NCBI GenBank assembly: GCA_001898145.1
Contig: MKSR01000008.1
Coordinates: 62,001-126,000 of the forward strand
Origin: Dyadobacter sp. 50-39
GTDB lineage: Bacteria; Bacteroidota; Bacteroidia; Cytophagales; Spirosomataceae
Direction: 5' to 3'
DNA: 64,000 bases
The notes beneath the pieces are model-generated. The model searched no databases, was not told where the DNA came from, and saw only the letters and a program-made list of their open reading frames with translations. Made by a program: the position numbers and the translations under genes. Every line of letters begins with the position of its first letter. The stretch's first letter is position 1. Positions 37,186 to 44,990 of the stretch are shown here, piece after piece.

Positions 37186-37570
37186 GAAAGCCACTGAATT
37201 AAGGAGATAATATTGTTGATCGAAGTGGGAATAGTACAAAATCGGGTGTCCCCGCAAGCTCGTTTTTTTCCAAAGTTTACCGTTCAAAACGAACCATAAA
37301 AATATATCTTCTGTTTCTTTGCTGTAAGATTTTTTTTTTGAAAATTTGCAGCCTCTTAGACGCACAAGCAAGTCAATGAATCACAACGGCATACATACAG
37401 TTCTGCATACTACGCCTTTCCGATTCAGGTCCCCAAGGACCGTATAATTTCCTTTTACCTACGTGGTAAATATCTAATCCCCGCAATTTTCTTACAATTT
37501 CCAGACGTCCCATCGTTTTTCTCTGGGTTAGTTAATTATTGTCTTGAACATTTTGTCAGCATAGTCATCA
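37186..37570. other. divergent intergenic region, aat / arginine operon
   Basis: A 385-base gap. It holds long T and A runs, a small GGTCC/GGACC hairpin at 37428-37441 and the TTTACC-N5-GGTAAA palindrome described separately. I see no gene or RNA in it. Promoters for both sides must lie here, but I find no perfect TAnnTTTG box. Confidence 0.5.
37454..37470. promoter_or_regulatory. palindrome TTTACC-N5-GGTAAA, candidate operator
   Basis: A 17-base perfect dyad with five-base spacer, 100 bases before the first gene of the arginine operon. The size fits a dimeric repressor site; the regulator is unknown. Confidence 0.4.
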
Positions 37571-38299
37571 ATGAAAAATACCGAAGTAGTGGGCAGTAAG
37601 TTTATCGTACAGACTGCCAATGAAAATCATCTCCATTACGCCGAGCAAATTTGCGCGGAAATGGAGGAGAGCGCTAAAAAGCGTGGTACCGGTATAGCCA
37701 AACGTTCCCCAGTATACATTATGGAGAAGATGGTGGAAGGAAAAGCCATCATTGCTACTACGGATACAGGTGAATGGGTAGGGTTTTGTTACATCGAAAC
37801 CTGGGAGCATGGAAAATTCGTGGCGAATTCAGGTCTGATCGTACATCCTGATTTCCGTAACAGCGGCATGGCAAAAGCCATCAAAATGAAGGCATTTGAA
37901 CTGTCGCGTCATAAATATCCTGATGCCAAAATTATCGGTATCACTACGAGCCTTCCGGTGATGAAAATCAATTCGGATCTGGGCTACGAGCCTGTTACAT
38001 TCAGCGAACTTCCCGCCGACGACGCGTTCTGGAAAGGCTGCGCGAGTTGCGTGAATTACGATGTACTCACCCGGACTAACAGAAAACACTGTCTTTGCAC
38101 AGGTATGATGTACGATCCGGAAGATAAAAAGAATGCAGCCAGCACCACCACCGGTGGTACTGAGCACGAAAGCCATACCTGGGATTTCTTGAAGGAATCG
38201 AGCCTTTACGAGCGCTGGATGCGCATCAAGCAACGCATTTTGCTGCGAAGGGAAGAACGCGCCAAAAAGAAAAACGCCGGGGCCGTGCTGGTACACTAG
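37571..38299 (+). CDS. GNAT acyltransferase, first gene of the arginine operon
   Basis: A 242-residue protein with a GNAT fold in residues about 10-160: VGFCYIETW, GLIVHPDFRNSGMAKAIKMKAF (acetyl-CoA loop). A Cys cluster follows (CASCVNYDV...HCLCTGM, four cysteines in C-x2-C and C-x-C pairs) that resembles a metal site. Its place at the head of the arginine genes suggests N-acyl-glutamate synthase activity, the missing first step; this is inference. The C-terminal part is basic and rich in Arg/Lys. Confidence 0.82.
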   Translation: MKNTEVVGSKFIVQTANENHLHYAEQICAEMEESAKKRGTGIAKRSPVYIMEKMVEGKAIIATTDTGEWVGFCYIETWEHGKFVANSGLIVHPDFRNSGMAKAIKMKAFELSRHKYPDAKIIGITTSLPVMKINSDLGYEPVTFSELPADDAFWKGCASCVNYDVLTRTNRKHCLCTGMMYDPEDKKNAASTTTGGTEHESHTWDFLKESSLYERWMRIKQRILLRREERAKKKNAGAVLVH

Positions 38300-38337
38300 T
38301 GTGCCGCACCTTTTGATAGATTTTAGTATCTCATTTT

Positions 38338-38387
38338 AAATACCCCGCCCGGCAACCGAAAAGGACTGCGGCGGGGTATTTTTTTGT
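38338..38387 (+). terminator. hairpin with T-run between the GNAT gene and argG
   Basis: A 12-base stem (38338-38349 with 38370-38381) over a 20-base loop is followed by a run of T. It lies just before the argG promoter box and could be a terminator or an attenuator. Confidence 0.65.
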
Positions 38388-38394
38388 ACTTTTG
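38387..38394 (+). promoter_or_regulatory. -7 box of the argG promoter
   Basis: TACTTTTG is an exact TAnnTTTG, 37 bases before the argG ATG and directly after the terminator's T-run. The -33 region falls in the hairpin. Confidence 0.5.
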
Positions 38395-38431
38395 CACCGC
38401 AAATCAAGCTTTTAATCAGAATTCATATATA

Positions 38432-39634
38432 ATGTCACAGCCCAAAGTAGTATTAGCGTTTTCAGGGGGACTTGATACCTCCTTTTGTGTAAAATATTTA
38501 GCCGAAGACAGAGGTTACGAGGTGTATTCGGTTTTGGTTGACACCGGTGGTTTTTCGGACGAAGAGCTGAAAACGATCGAAGCGAATGCCTATGCTTTGG
38601 GCGTGAAGCAACATGCTACAATTTCCAAAACGAGCGAATATTACAACGACTGTATCAAATACCTGATCTTCGGAAATATCCTTAAAAACAATACTTATCC
38701 GCTTTCGGTAAGTGCCGAGCGTATTTTCCAGGCAGTTGCCGTGGCTGAATATGCCAAAGAAATCGGAGCGAGTGCGATCGCACACGGCAGCACAGGTGCT
38801 GGTAATGACCAGGTGCGTTTCGATATGGCATTCCGCATCATCGTTCCTGAGGCTGAAATCATTACCCCGATCCGCGACCTCAAACTTTCCCGCGAAGCAG
38901 AAATCGAATACCTGACCGCGAAAGGTGTTGCCCGCGACTGGACCAAGGCCGCATACAGCATCAACAAGGGCCTCTGGGGCACTTCGGTAGGTGGCAGGGA
39001 AACATTGACTTCCGATCAATACCTGCCCGAATCAGCATGGCCTACGCAAATCACCAAAACAGAGCCGGAGCGCATTACGCTGGAATTTGTAGGTGGTGAA
39101 TTGAAGGGTGTCGGGGGTGAAACTTTTGAGAATTCGGTTACCGCCATCCAAAAGCTGGCGGAAATCGCCCAGCCATTCGGTATCGGCCGTGACATCCACG
39201 TTGGCGATACGATTATCGGTATCAAAGGCCGCGTAGGTTTTGAAGCAGCCGCTCCGCTGATCATTATCAAAGCGCACCACACGCTGGAAAAGCATGTTCT
39301 GACAGAACAGCAATTGTATTGGAAAGAGCAGCTTGCCAACTGGTACGGCAGCTTGTTGCACAAAGGGCAGTTTGTAGAGCCGGTAATGCGTAACATCGAA
39401 ACTTTCCTGGGTGATACGCAGTCGCACGTGACTGGTAAAGTGCACGTGTACCTGGCGCCGCACCGCTTCCATGTGGAAGGTATCGAGTCGCCCTACGACC
39501 TGATGTCATCGAAATTCGGCAGCTACGGCGAAATGAACAATGCCTGGAACGGCGACGACGTGAGAGGATTCTCGAAAGTCGCCTCGAACCAAGTAATGAT
39601 TTATGGTAAAGTAAGTGATTCGGTAAATCAGTAG
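38432..39634 (+). CDS. argG: argininosuccinate synthase
   Basis: Argininosuccinate synthase (400 residues) joins citrulline and aspartate using ATP. LAFSGGLDTSFCV is the P-loop-like motif (SGGxDS/T), AHGSTGAGNDQVRFD is the family citrulline/Asp site, and WGTSVGGRETLT lies in the synthetase domain. The ATG at 38432 follows the promoter box; longer in-frame starts would lie upstream of it. Seven bases separate its stop from the antitoxin gene. Confidence 0.96.
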   Translation: MSQPKVVLAFSGGLDTSFCVKYLAEDRGYEVYSVLVDTGGFSDEELKTIEANAYALGVKQHATISKTSEYYNDCIKYLIFGNILKNNTYPLSVSAERIFQAVAVAEYAKEIGASAIAHGSTGAGNDQVRFDMAFRIIVPEAEIITPIRDLKLSREAEIEYLTAKGVARDWTKAAYSINKGLWGTSVGGRETLTSDQYLPESAWPTQITKTEPERITLEFVGGELKGVGGETFENSVTAIQKLAEIAQPFGIGRDIHVGDTIIGIKGRVGFEAAAPLIIIKAHHTLEKHVLTEQQLYWKEQLANWYGSLLHKGQFVEPVMRNIETFLGDTQSHVTGKVHVYLAPHRFHVEGIESPYDLMSSKFGSYGEMNNAWNGDDVRGFSKVASNQVMIYGKVSDSVNQ

Positions 39635-39641
39635 TTGGAAT

Positions 39642-39875
39642 ATGACCAAAATAGAACTCCAGAGCCAAATCCAAAGGAAAGTCCAGGGACTACCTGCCGA
39701 CGTCCTTCAGGAGCTTTATGACTATCTGGAAACTATTTTGGAGAAGAGAAAACAGCAGGCTGAGGTTAAGAGCAGCCTGCAAGAATGGTGGAACGGCATA
39801 GCCGATTTCTCTGATGATTTTTTAACTCAACGTATCCAGCCCCCACTCGATAAATCCGAAAATTTATTCGAATGA
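39642..39875 (+). CDS. DUF2281/VapB-like antitoxin
   Basis: A 77-residue protein: N-terminal LPADVLQELYDYLETIL segment (DUF2281-type), a basic helix, and the C-terminal LQEWWNGIADFSDDFL that would bind the toxin. It starts 7 bases after argG, and its last codon and stop overlap the VapC start by 4 bases (ATGA), the usual coupling in type II toxin-antitoxin pairs. Confidence 0.82.
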   Translation: MTKIELQSQIQRKVQGLPADVLQELYDYLETILEKRKQQAEVKSSLQEWWNGIADFSDDFLTQRIQPPLDKSENLFE

Positions 39876-40279
39876 AATACTTGTTGGATACCAATATTGT
39901 GGCCTACATCATCAAAAAAAGGCCCATTGAAGTTTTGCATAAACTGCAATCGCTCGATTGGACAGAGATCGCGATCTCTTCCATTGTAGTGGCGGAATTG
40001 TGGTATGGAGTTGAAAAAAGTCAACTGAAAGAGCAGAATAAGGCAGCATTGGAAGCTTTTCTGAAACCATTTACTGTCCTGGACTTTGACACGAAAGCGG
40101 CTATGGCATACGCTTCGATTCGTGCGGATCTGGAAAGTAGGGGGAAAGTTATAGGAGCAAACGACCTGCTGATTTCGGCACATGCTTTAAGCCACGGATT
40201 AATCCTGGTCACCAATAATGTCAAAGAGTTTGAGAGGATCGGTGACTTACAAATCGAAAATTGGGTTACGAATGAATAA
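39872..40279 (+). CDS. VapC-type PIN-domain toxin
   Basis: A 135-residue PIN-domain protein, the size of VapC ribonuclease toxins. The acidic set that holds Mg is visible: Asp6 in YLLDTNIV, Glu in VVAELWYG, Asp in GANDLLISAHAL, and a late NNVKEFERI with the second acidic region. Such toxins cut tRNA or rRNA and are held in check by the partner. It overlaps the antitoxin by 4 bases and argC by 8 bases. Confidence 0.87.
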   Translation: MKYLLDTNIVAYIIKKRPIEVLHKLQSLDWTEIAISSIVVAELWYGVEKSQLKEQNKAALEAFLKPFTVLDFDTKAAMAYASIRADLESRGKVIGANDLLISAHALSHGLILVTNNVKEFERIGDLQIENWVTNE

Positions 40280-41255
40280 GATCAATATCGGAATAATAGG
40301 TGCGGCAGGTTATACAGGAGGGGAATTGCTCCGGATCCTGGTTAACCACCCGAATGTGCATATCGCATTTGCGCATAGCAAAAGCCAGGCGGGTAAGCCG
40401 GTGCATGCTACGCACACGGATTTACTGGGTGATACGGAACTGGTATTTTCCGGGGATGATGTTCAGCCATTACTGAATCAGGATAGTCTGAATGCGATTT
40501 TCCTTTGCTCCGGCCACGGGGAATCGAAGAAGTTTCTCGACGAATATCATTTACCGGAGACAGTGAAGGTAATCGACCTTAGTACGGATTTCCGCAACGA
40601 GTCGAATGGATTTGTGTACGGCTTACCGGAATTGCAACGCGAGGCGATCAAAGGCGCGACTAAAATTGCCAACCCGGGTTGTTTTGCTACGAGCATAGAA
40701 CTGGCTGTTCTACCGCTCGCTCATGCAGGTTTGATCCGGGACGACGTTCACGTCAGCGCGGTGACCGGCAGCACGGGCGCGGGCCAGGCGCTGAGTGCTA
40801 CCACACATTTCACCTGGCGGAACAATAACATGTCGATTTACAAGGCATTCACGCACCAGCATTTGACCGAGATCAAAATGACGTTCGGCAAGTTGCAGGC
40901 CGGTTTCGACCAGGCCGTGAACTTCGTGCCGTACCGCGGCGATTACACACGCGGCATCATCGCCAACGTGTACACGCGCTACGAAGGCTCTTTGGGTGAA
41001 GCGAGGACACTTTACAAGGACTTTTACGCCTCGCACCCATTTACGCACGTAAGCGACACGCCGATCGATTTGAAGCAGGTCGTGAATACCAACAAATGCT
41101 TCGTCAACCTCGAAGTGCACGACGGCCAGTTGCTGATCACAAGCATTATCGATAACCTTACCAAAGGCGCGTCGGGTCAGGCGGTACAGAACATGAACCT
41201 GCTGTTCGGCCTGCCGGAGGATGCAGGGCTGCGGCTGAAAGCGCCGGCGTTTTAA
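40272..41255 (+). CDS. argC: N-acetyl-gamma-glutamyl-phosphate reductase
   Basis: ArgC (327 residues) reduces N-acyl-glutamyl phosphate to the semialdehyde. IGIIGAAGYTGGELLRIL is the NADP-binding motif, IANPGCFATSIEL carries the catalytic Cys, and GSTGAGQALS and FVPYRGDYTRGI follow in the usual order. The ATG at 40272 overlaps the last 8 bases of the toxin gene. No N-terminal argB is fused here. Confidence 0.95.
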   Translation: MNKINIGIIGAAGYTGGELLRILVNHPNVHIAFAHSKSQAGKPVHATHTDLLGDTELVFSGDDVQPLLNQDSLNAIFLCSGHGESKKFLDEYHLPETVKVIDLSTDFRNESNGFVYGLPELQREAIKGATKIANPGCFATSIELAVLPLAHAGLIRDDVHVSAVTGSTGAGQALSATTHFTWRNNNMSIYKAFTHQHLTEIKMTFGKLQAGFDQAVNFVPYRGDYTRGIIANVYTRYEGSLGEARTLYKDFYASHPFTHVSDTPIDLKQVVNTNKCFVNLEVHDGQLLITSIIDNLTKGASGQAVQNMNLLFGLPEDAGLRLKAPAF

Positions 41256-41301
41256 TCGAGTAAAAAATTGTTTGAGTTTTGAGCGTAACGATTTGATTGC
41301 T

Positions 41302-41457
41302 ATGAACGATTTGATTCAAACGTATAACCAGCTGAGCGACGTACAGCAAAAGCAACTGGTCACCTTTGCTAACCTGCTCCTGCTTAAACAGAAAGCCAAA
41401 AAACCAACTGGTAACCTGGGCGAATGGAAAGAGAAAATCGCCAAATTTTCCAATTAG
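41302..41457 (+). CDS. 51-residue orphan antitoxin-like protein
   Basis: A 51-residue protein, MNDLIQTYNQLSDVQQKQLV at the start, ending LGEWKEKIAKFSN. The tail matches the antitoxin of the pair upstream (LQEWWNGIADFS) in pattern x-L-x-E-W-x3-I-A-x-F-S, and the middle helix (LLLLKQKAKKP) resembles the helical part. It lacks a toxin partner: argD follows after 75 bases. It could be a solo regulator, an anti-toxin to a distant VapC, or a remnant. Its reality rests on this similarity and on its in-frame place in the operon. Confidence 0.55.
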   Translation: MNDLIQTYNQLSDVQQKQLVTFANLLLLKQKAKKPTGNLGEWKEKIAKFSN

Positions 41458-41532
41458 CAATCAAAACATTAAACAAGGACCTTTTTCAGAGAGTTGAAAC
41501 TTTGGAATTAGCCTGATAAACCACAAAAAGAA

Positions 41533-42669
41533 ATGTCACACCTATTTGACGTCTACCCCATTTACGATATAGAACCGGTGAAAGCCGAGGGTAGCTACCT
41601 TTGGGACCAGCATGGTACCAAATACCTTGATCTTTACGGCGGCCACGCGGTGATTTCGGTTGGCCATTGCCATCCCTACTATGTGGATAAGCTCACGAAG
41701 CAGTTGCACGCGATCAGCTTTTATTCCAATTCTGTCAAAATCTCCATCCAGGAAGAGCTGGCGGTGAAGCTGGGCGAGCTATCGGGCTATCCGGATTACA
41801 AATTATTCCTTTGCAACTCGGGCGCCGAAGCGAATGAGAATGCCTTGAAACTGGCTTCTTTCCACAATGGCAGAACAAAGGTCATTTCCTTTACCAAGTC
41901 ATTCCACGGCCGGACGGCCGGTGCGGTTGCTGCAACCGACAATCCGTCGATCGTTGCACCTGTGAACTACAAGGAGCATGTAACATTCCTTCCATTCAAC
42001 GATGCCTCTGCGGCCGAAGCGGGCATTACCGACGAAGTTTGTGCGGTGATCGTCGAAGGCATTCAGGGCGTGGGTGGTATTAACGTTTGTACCGACGAGT
42101 TTTTGCAAACATTAAGACGCAAATGCGATGAAACCGGCGCTGTACTCATCCTCGACAGCGTGCAATGCGGCTACGGCCGAACAGGAAAGTTCTTCTCGCA
42201 CCAGTTCAGCGGCATTACGCCGGACATTATGTCGATGGCGAAAGGTATGGGTAACGGCTTCCCGATCGGCGGAATACTGATTTCTCCGAAATTCAAGGCC
42301 AGCTACGGCTTGCTTGGAACGACATTCGGCGGTAACCACCTGGCTTGCGCGGCAGGCGTGGCGGTGCTGGATATTATGAAGGACGAAAATCTGATCGCGA
42401 ATGCTGCCGAGATCGGCGATTACCTGTTTGAAGGCATCAGATCGATTGGCGGCTATAAGGAGTTGAGAGGCCGCGGATTGATGATCGGGATCGAGTACGA
42501 TTTCCCGGTGAAGGAACTGCGGAATAAGCTGTTGTTTGAACACAAAATGTTTACCGGCGTGGCCGGCGCGAACACGATCCGTCTGCTTCCATCGCTCGCA
42601 TTGGGCAAAACGGAAGCAGATCTATTCCTCGAAGCGCTGAAAAAAGAAGTATCTGTCGCGGCTGTTTGA
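41533..42669 (+). CDS. argD: N-acylornithine aminotransferase
   Basis: A 378-residue class-III PLP aminotransferase that makes N-acyl-ornithine from the semialdehyde. LFLCNSGAEANENALKLA, SFTKSFHGRT, LILDSVQCGYGRTGKFF and the lysine in SMAKGMGNGFPIGG (the PLP Schiff base) are all present, and TTFGGNHLACAAGVAVL follows. The pathway place is set by argC and the carbamoyltransferase on both sides. Confidence 0.93.
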   Translation: MSHLFDVYPIYDIEPVKAEGSYLWDQHGTKYLDLYGGHAVISVGHCHPYYVDKLTKQLHAISFYSNSVKISIQEELAVKLGELSGYPDYKLFLCNSGAEANENALKLASFHNGRTKVISFTKSFHGRTAGAVAATDNPSIVAPVNYKEHVTFLPFNDASAAEAGITDEVCAVIVEGIQGVGGINVCTDEFLQTLRRKCDETGAVLILDSVQCGYGRTGKFFSHQFSGITPDIMSMAKGMGNGFPIGGILISPKFKASYGLLGTTFGGNHLACAAGVAVLDIMKDENLIANAAEIGDYLFEGIRSIGGYKELRGRGLMIGIEYDFPVKELRNKLLFEHKMFTGVAGANTIRLLPSLALGKTEADLFLEALKKEVSVAAV

Positions 42670-42739
42670 TTTTTTTGAACTATTACCATCCTTGTCCTAG
42701 TTGAGAATAGGAACACCTATCTCCGAAATTTTAACCTGA

Positions 42740-43687
42740 ATGAAACACTTTCTTTCCATTAAAGACGTCACCGACCTACCCCAGCTCATCAGCAGCGGCA
42801 TCGCAGCCAAAAAGGACCCGTTTGCGGACCAGACGCTGGGGAAAAACAAAACCATAGGCCTACTGTTTTTCAATTCAAGTTTAAGGACAAGGATCAGCAC
42901 GCAGAAAGCTGCCCAGAACCTCGGCTTGAATGTGATTACGATGAATGTCGGCCAGGATGGTTGGGGACTGGAAATGGAAGAAGGTGTGATCATGAACGGT
43001 GACAAGGCCGAACACGTGAAAGAAGCGGCAGCGGTGATCGGCAGCTACTGCGACATCATCGGTATCCGGTCATTTGCTGGGCTGCAGGACCGTGACAAAG
43101 ACTACGCGGAAATCGTTTTTGAGCAGTTTAAAAAATATGCGAACGTTCCCATCGTAAACCTCGAATCAGCGACGCGGCACCCGCTGCAATCGCTGGCCGA
43201 CTGCATTACCATCGAAGAATTTAAGCTCAAACAACGTCCGAAAGTGGTACTTACATGGCTGCCGCATTTTAAAGCATTGCCGCAGGCCGTTGCCAACTCG
43301 TTTTGCGAATGGATGAACCCCATGGAAGTGGAGCTTGTAATCACGCATCCCGAAGGTTACGACCTATCTCCGGAATTCGTAGGCAAAGGCCAGGTGATTT
43401 ACGACCAGGACAAGGCGTTGGAAGGTGCTGATTTTGTGTACGGCAAAAACTGGTCGTCTTTCAACAGCTACGGTCAGGTTTTGAATACTGATCCTTCCTG
43501 GATGATCACAGAGGCTAAAATGGCTTTGACCGACAATGGAAAATTCATGCACTGCCTGCCTGTGCGCCGGAATATGAAGGTAGCCGACGAAGTACTCGAC
43601 GGCCCGCGTTCATTGGTGATCGAGCAGGCGGCCAACCGGGAATGGTCGGCGCAAGCGGCATTGAAAGAGGTCTTGTTAGGATTGTAA
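42740..43687 (+). CDS. argF': N-acylornithine (probably N-succinylornithine) carbamoyltransferase
   Basis: A 315-residue transcarbamylase of the Bacteroidota/Xanthomonas branch. The carbamoyl-phosphate loop is SSLRTR (residues 46-51, family S.RTR), HPLQSLAD and MHCLPVRRNM are present, and the acyl-ornithine loop reads MNGDKAEH. In the published pair, residue 90 (Pro, B. fragilis) or 92 (Glu, X. campestris) decides succinyl against acetyl. Here residue 90 is Ala, which lacks the Glu of the acetyl enzymes, so a succinylated substrate is favoured. It follows argD by 70 bases. Confidence 0.93.
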   Translation: MKHFLSIKDVTDLPQLISSGIAAKKDPFADQTLGKNKTIGLLFFNSSLRTRISTQKAAQNLGLNVITMNVGQDGWGLEMEEGVIMNGDKAEHVKEAAAVIGSYCDIIGIRSFAGLQDRDKDYAEIVFEQFKKYANVPIVNLESATRHPLQSLADCITIEEFKLKQRPKVVLTWLPHFKALPQAVANSFCEWMNPMEVELVITHPEGYDLSPEFVGKGQVIYDQDKALEGADFVYGKNWSSFNSYGQVLNTDPSWMITEAKMALTDNGKFMHCLPVRRNMKVADEVLDGPRSLVIEQAANREWSAQAALKEVLLGL

Positions 43688-43723
43688 TCGCTATTTTTGC
43701 GAGATTGAAATATAAAAAGAGGG

Positions 43724-43848
43724 TGTATCAAAGAGCGATTTCGTAGTCACCCTGAGCGGACCGGGCCGCCGGGCGGTCGAAGGGTATTTGCAGTACGCAT
43801 TACCCTTCGACTCCGCTCAGGGTGACATCTTAATCGAACTTTGATACA
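43724..43848. repeat. long intergenic palindrome with CTGAGCGGA/GTCGAAG core
   Basis: Nested inverted repeats: outer arms 43724-43733/43839-43848, inner arms 43746-43760 with 43812-43826 and 43776-43786 with 43801-43811. The left arm has an extra 15 GC-rich bases (43761-43775) that the right arm lacks. The core CTGAGCGGA and GTCGAAG recurs at 51.4 kb. Confidence 0.88.
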
Positions 43849-43874
43849 TCTTTCATCATGAAATTGTTAATGAA

Positions 43875-44948
43875 ATGAGTACAACCACATTGGCTCAACC
43901 CTTCGATACTACTACGCTGGATGAAGTCAGGAAGACCGGCGTATTGATCGTAAACCTCGGCACGCCCGACAGCCCGTCGGTGCCCGATGTGCGCAAATAC
44001 CTGCGGGAATTCCTCATGGACGAGCGCGTGATCGATATCCCGTACCTGAACCGCTGGTTCCTGATCAACCTGATCATCGCGCCGTTCCGCGCACCCAAGT
44101 CGGCGAAAGTTTATAAGCAGCTTTGGAAACCGGACGGCTCCCCATTAAAAACTTACGGGTATTCGGTCAAAGATAAATTACAGAAAGTCCTGGGGCCAGA
44201 TTATATCGTGGAGCTGGCAATGCGTTATCAGAACCCGAGCATTGAAAAAGCATTGACGGCATTGCGTAAGGAATGCCTGACCGAAATCGTCGTCGTGCCG
44301 TTCTTCCCGCAGTATGCTTCCGCCTCCACCGGCTCGGTGTATAAAGAGGTAATGCGTGTCGTGAAAGACTGGGAAGTACTTCCGGAAATACGCTTTGTAA
44401 ACCGTTTCCTCGAACACCCGAAATTCATCCAGGGGTTTGTTGATTTGGGTAAAAAATACATGGCGCAGCACGACTACGACCATTTCGTGTTCAGCTACCA
44501 TGGCCTGCCCGAGCGACAGATCACCAAAGGCGATGTTACCGGCAGTTTTTGCCAGTTCGGCAGCTGCTGCGACAAGCTCGATCACCGCAACCAGCATTGC
44601 TATCGTGCCCAATGCTTCGAGACGACCCGGTTGCTGGTAAAAGGATTGGGCATTCCCGAAGGTAAGTATACGACCTGCTTCCAATCCCGCCTGGGCAAAA
44701 ATCCATGGATCAAGCCTTATACCGACGAGGTAATCCCTGAACTCACTAAAAAAGGTGTGAAAAGCGCATTGGCATTCTCTCCCGCATTCGTAGCCGACTG
44801 CCTGGAAACGACGATTGAAGTCGGAGAAGAATACAAAGAGATTTTTGAGAAAGAAGGCGGGGTGCATTGGCAGCTCGTCGAGAGTCTCAACGACAGCGAC
44901 ATCTGGGTGGAATGTCTTGAAGATATCATTAAAAACCCGGCCTCCTGA
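43875..44948 (+). CDS. hemH: ferrochelatase
   Basis: A 357-residue ferrochelatase that puts Fe2+ into protoporphyrin IX. GVLIVNLGTPDSPSVPDVRKYLREFLMDERVID is the family N-terminus, FFPQYASASTGSV and VFSYHGLPERQ carry the catalytic His, and a Cys-rich segment (CQFGSCCDKLDHRNQHCYRAQC) recalls the Fe-S or metal site of some bacterial enzymes. Its end overlaps the terminator stem. The intergenic palindrome separates it from the arginine operon. Confidence 0.94.
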   Translation: MSTTTLAQPFDTTTLDEVRKTGVLIVNLGTPDSPSVPDVRKYLREFLMDERVIDIPYLNRWFLINLIIAPFRAPKSAKVYKQLWKPDGSPLKTYGYSVKDKLQKVLGPDYIVELAMRYQNPSIEKALTALRKECLTEIVVVPFFPQYASASTGSVYKEVMRVVKDWEVLPEIRFVNRFLEHPKFIQGFVDLGKKYMAQHDYDHFVFSYHGLPERQITKGDVTGSFCQFGSCCDKLDHRNQHCYRAQCFETTRLLVKGLGIPEGKYTTCFQSRLGKNPWIKPYTDEVIPELTKKGVKSALAFSPAFVADCLETTIEVGEEYKEIFEKEGGVHWQLVESLNDSDIWVECLEDIIKNPAS

Positions 44949-44967
44949 TTCAGGGGCCGGGTTTTGG
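44932..44967. terminator. bidirectional terminator between hemH and the cysteine desulfurase
   Basis: AAAACCCGGCC at 44932-44942 pairs with GGCCGGGTTTT at 44955-44965. It covers the last codons of hemH and lies between convergent genes. Confidence 0.88.
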
Positions 44968-44990
44968 CTTTTATAGGGTATTCCTTTCGA

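Noticed and set aside
37186-37371. 62-codon N-terminal extension of aat
   Set aside because: The sequence upstream of Met 37185 reads Lys/Cys-rich noise unlike family N-termini, and the remaining protein is already full length.
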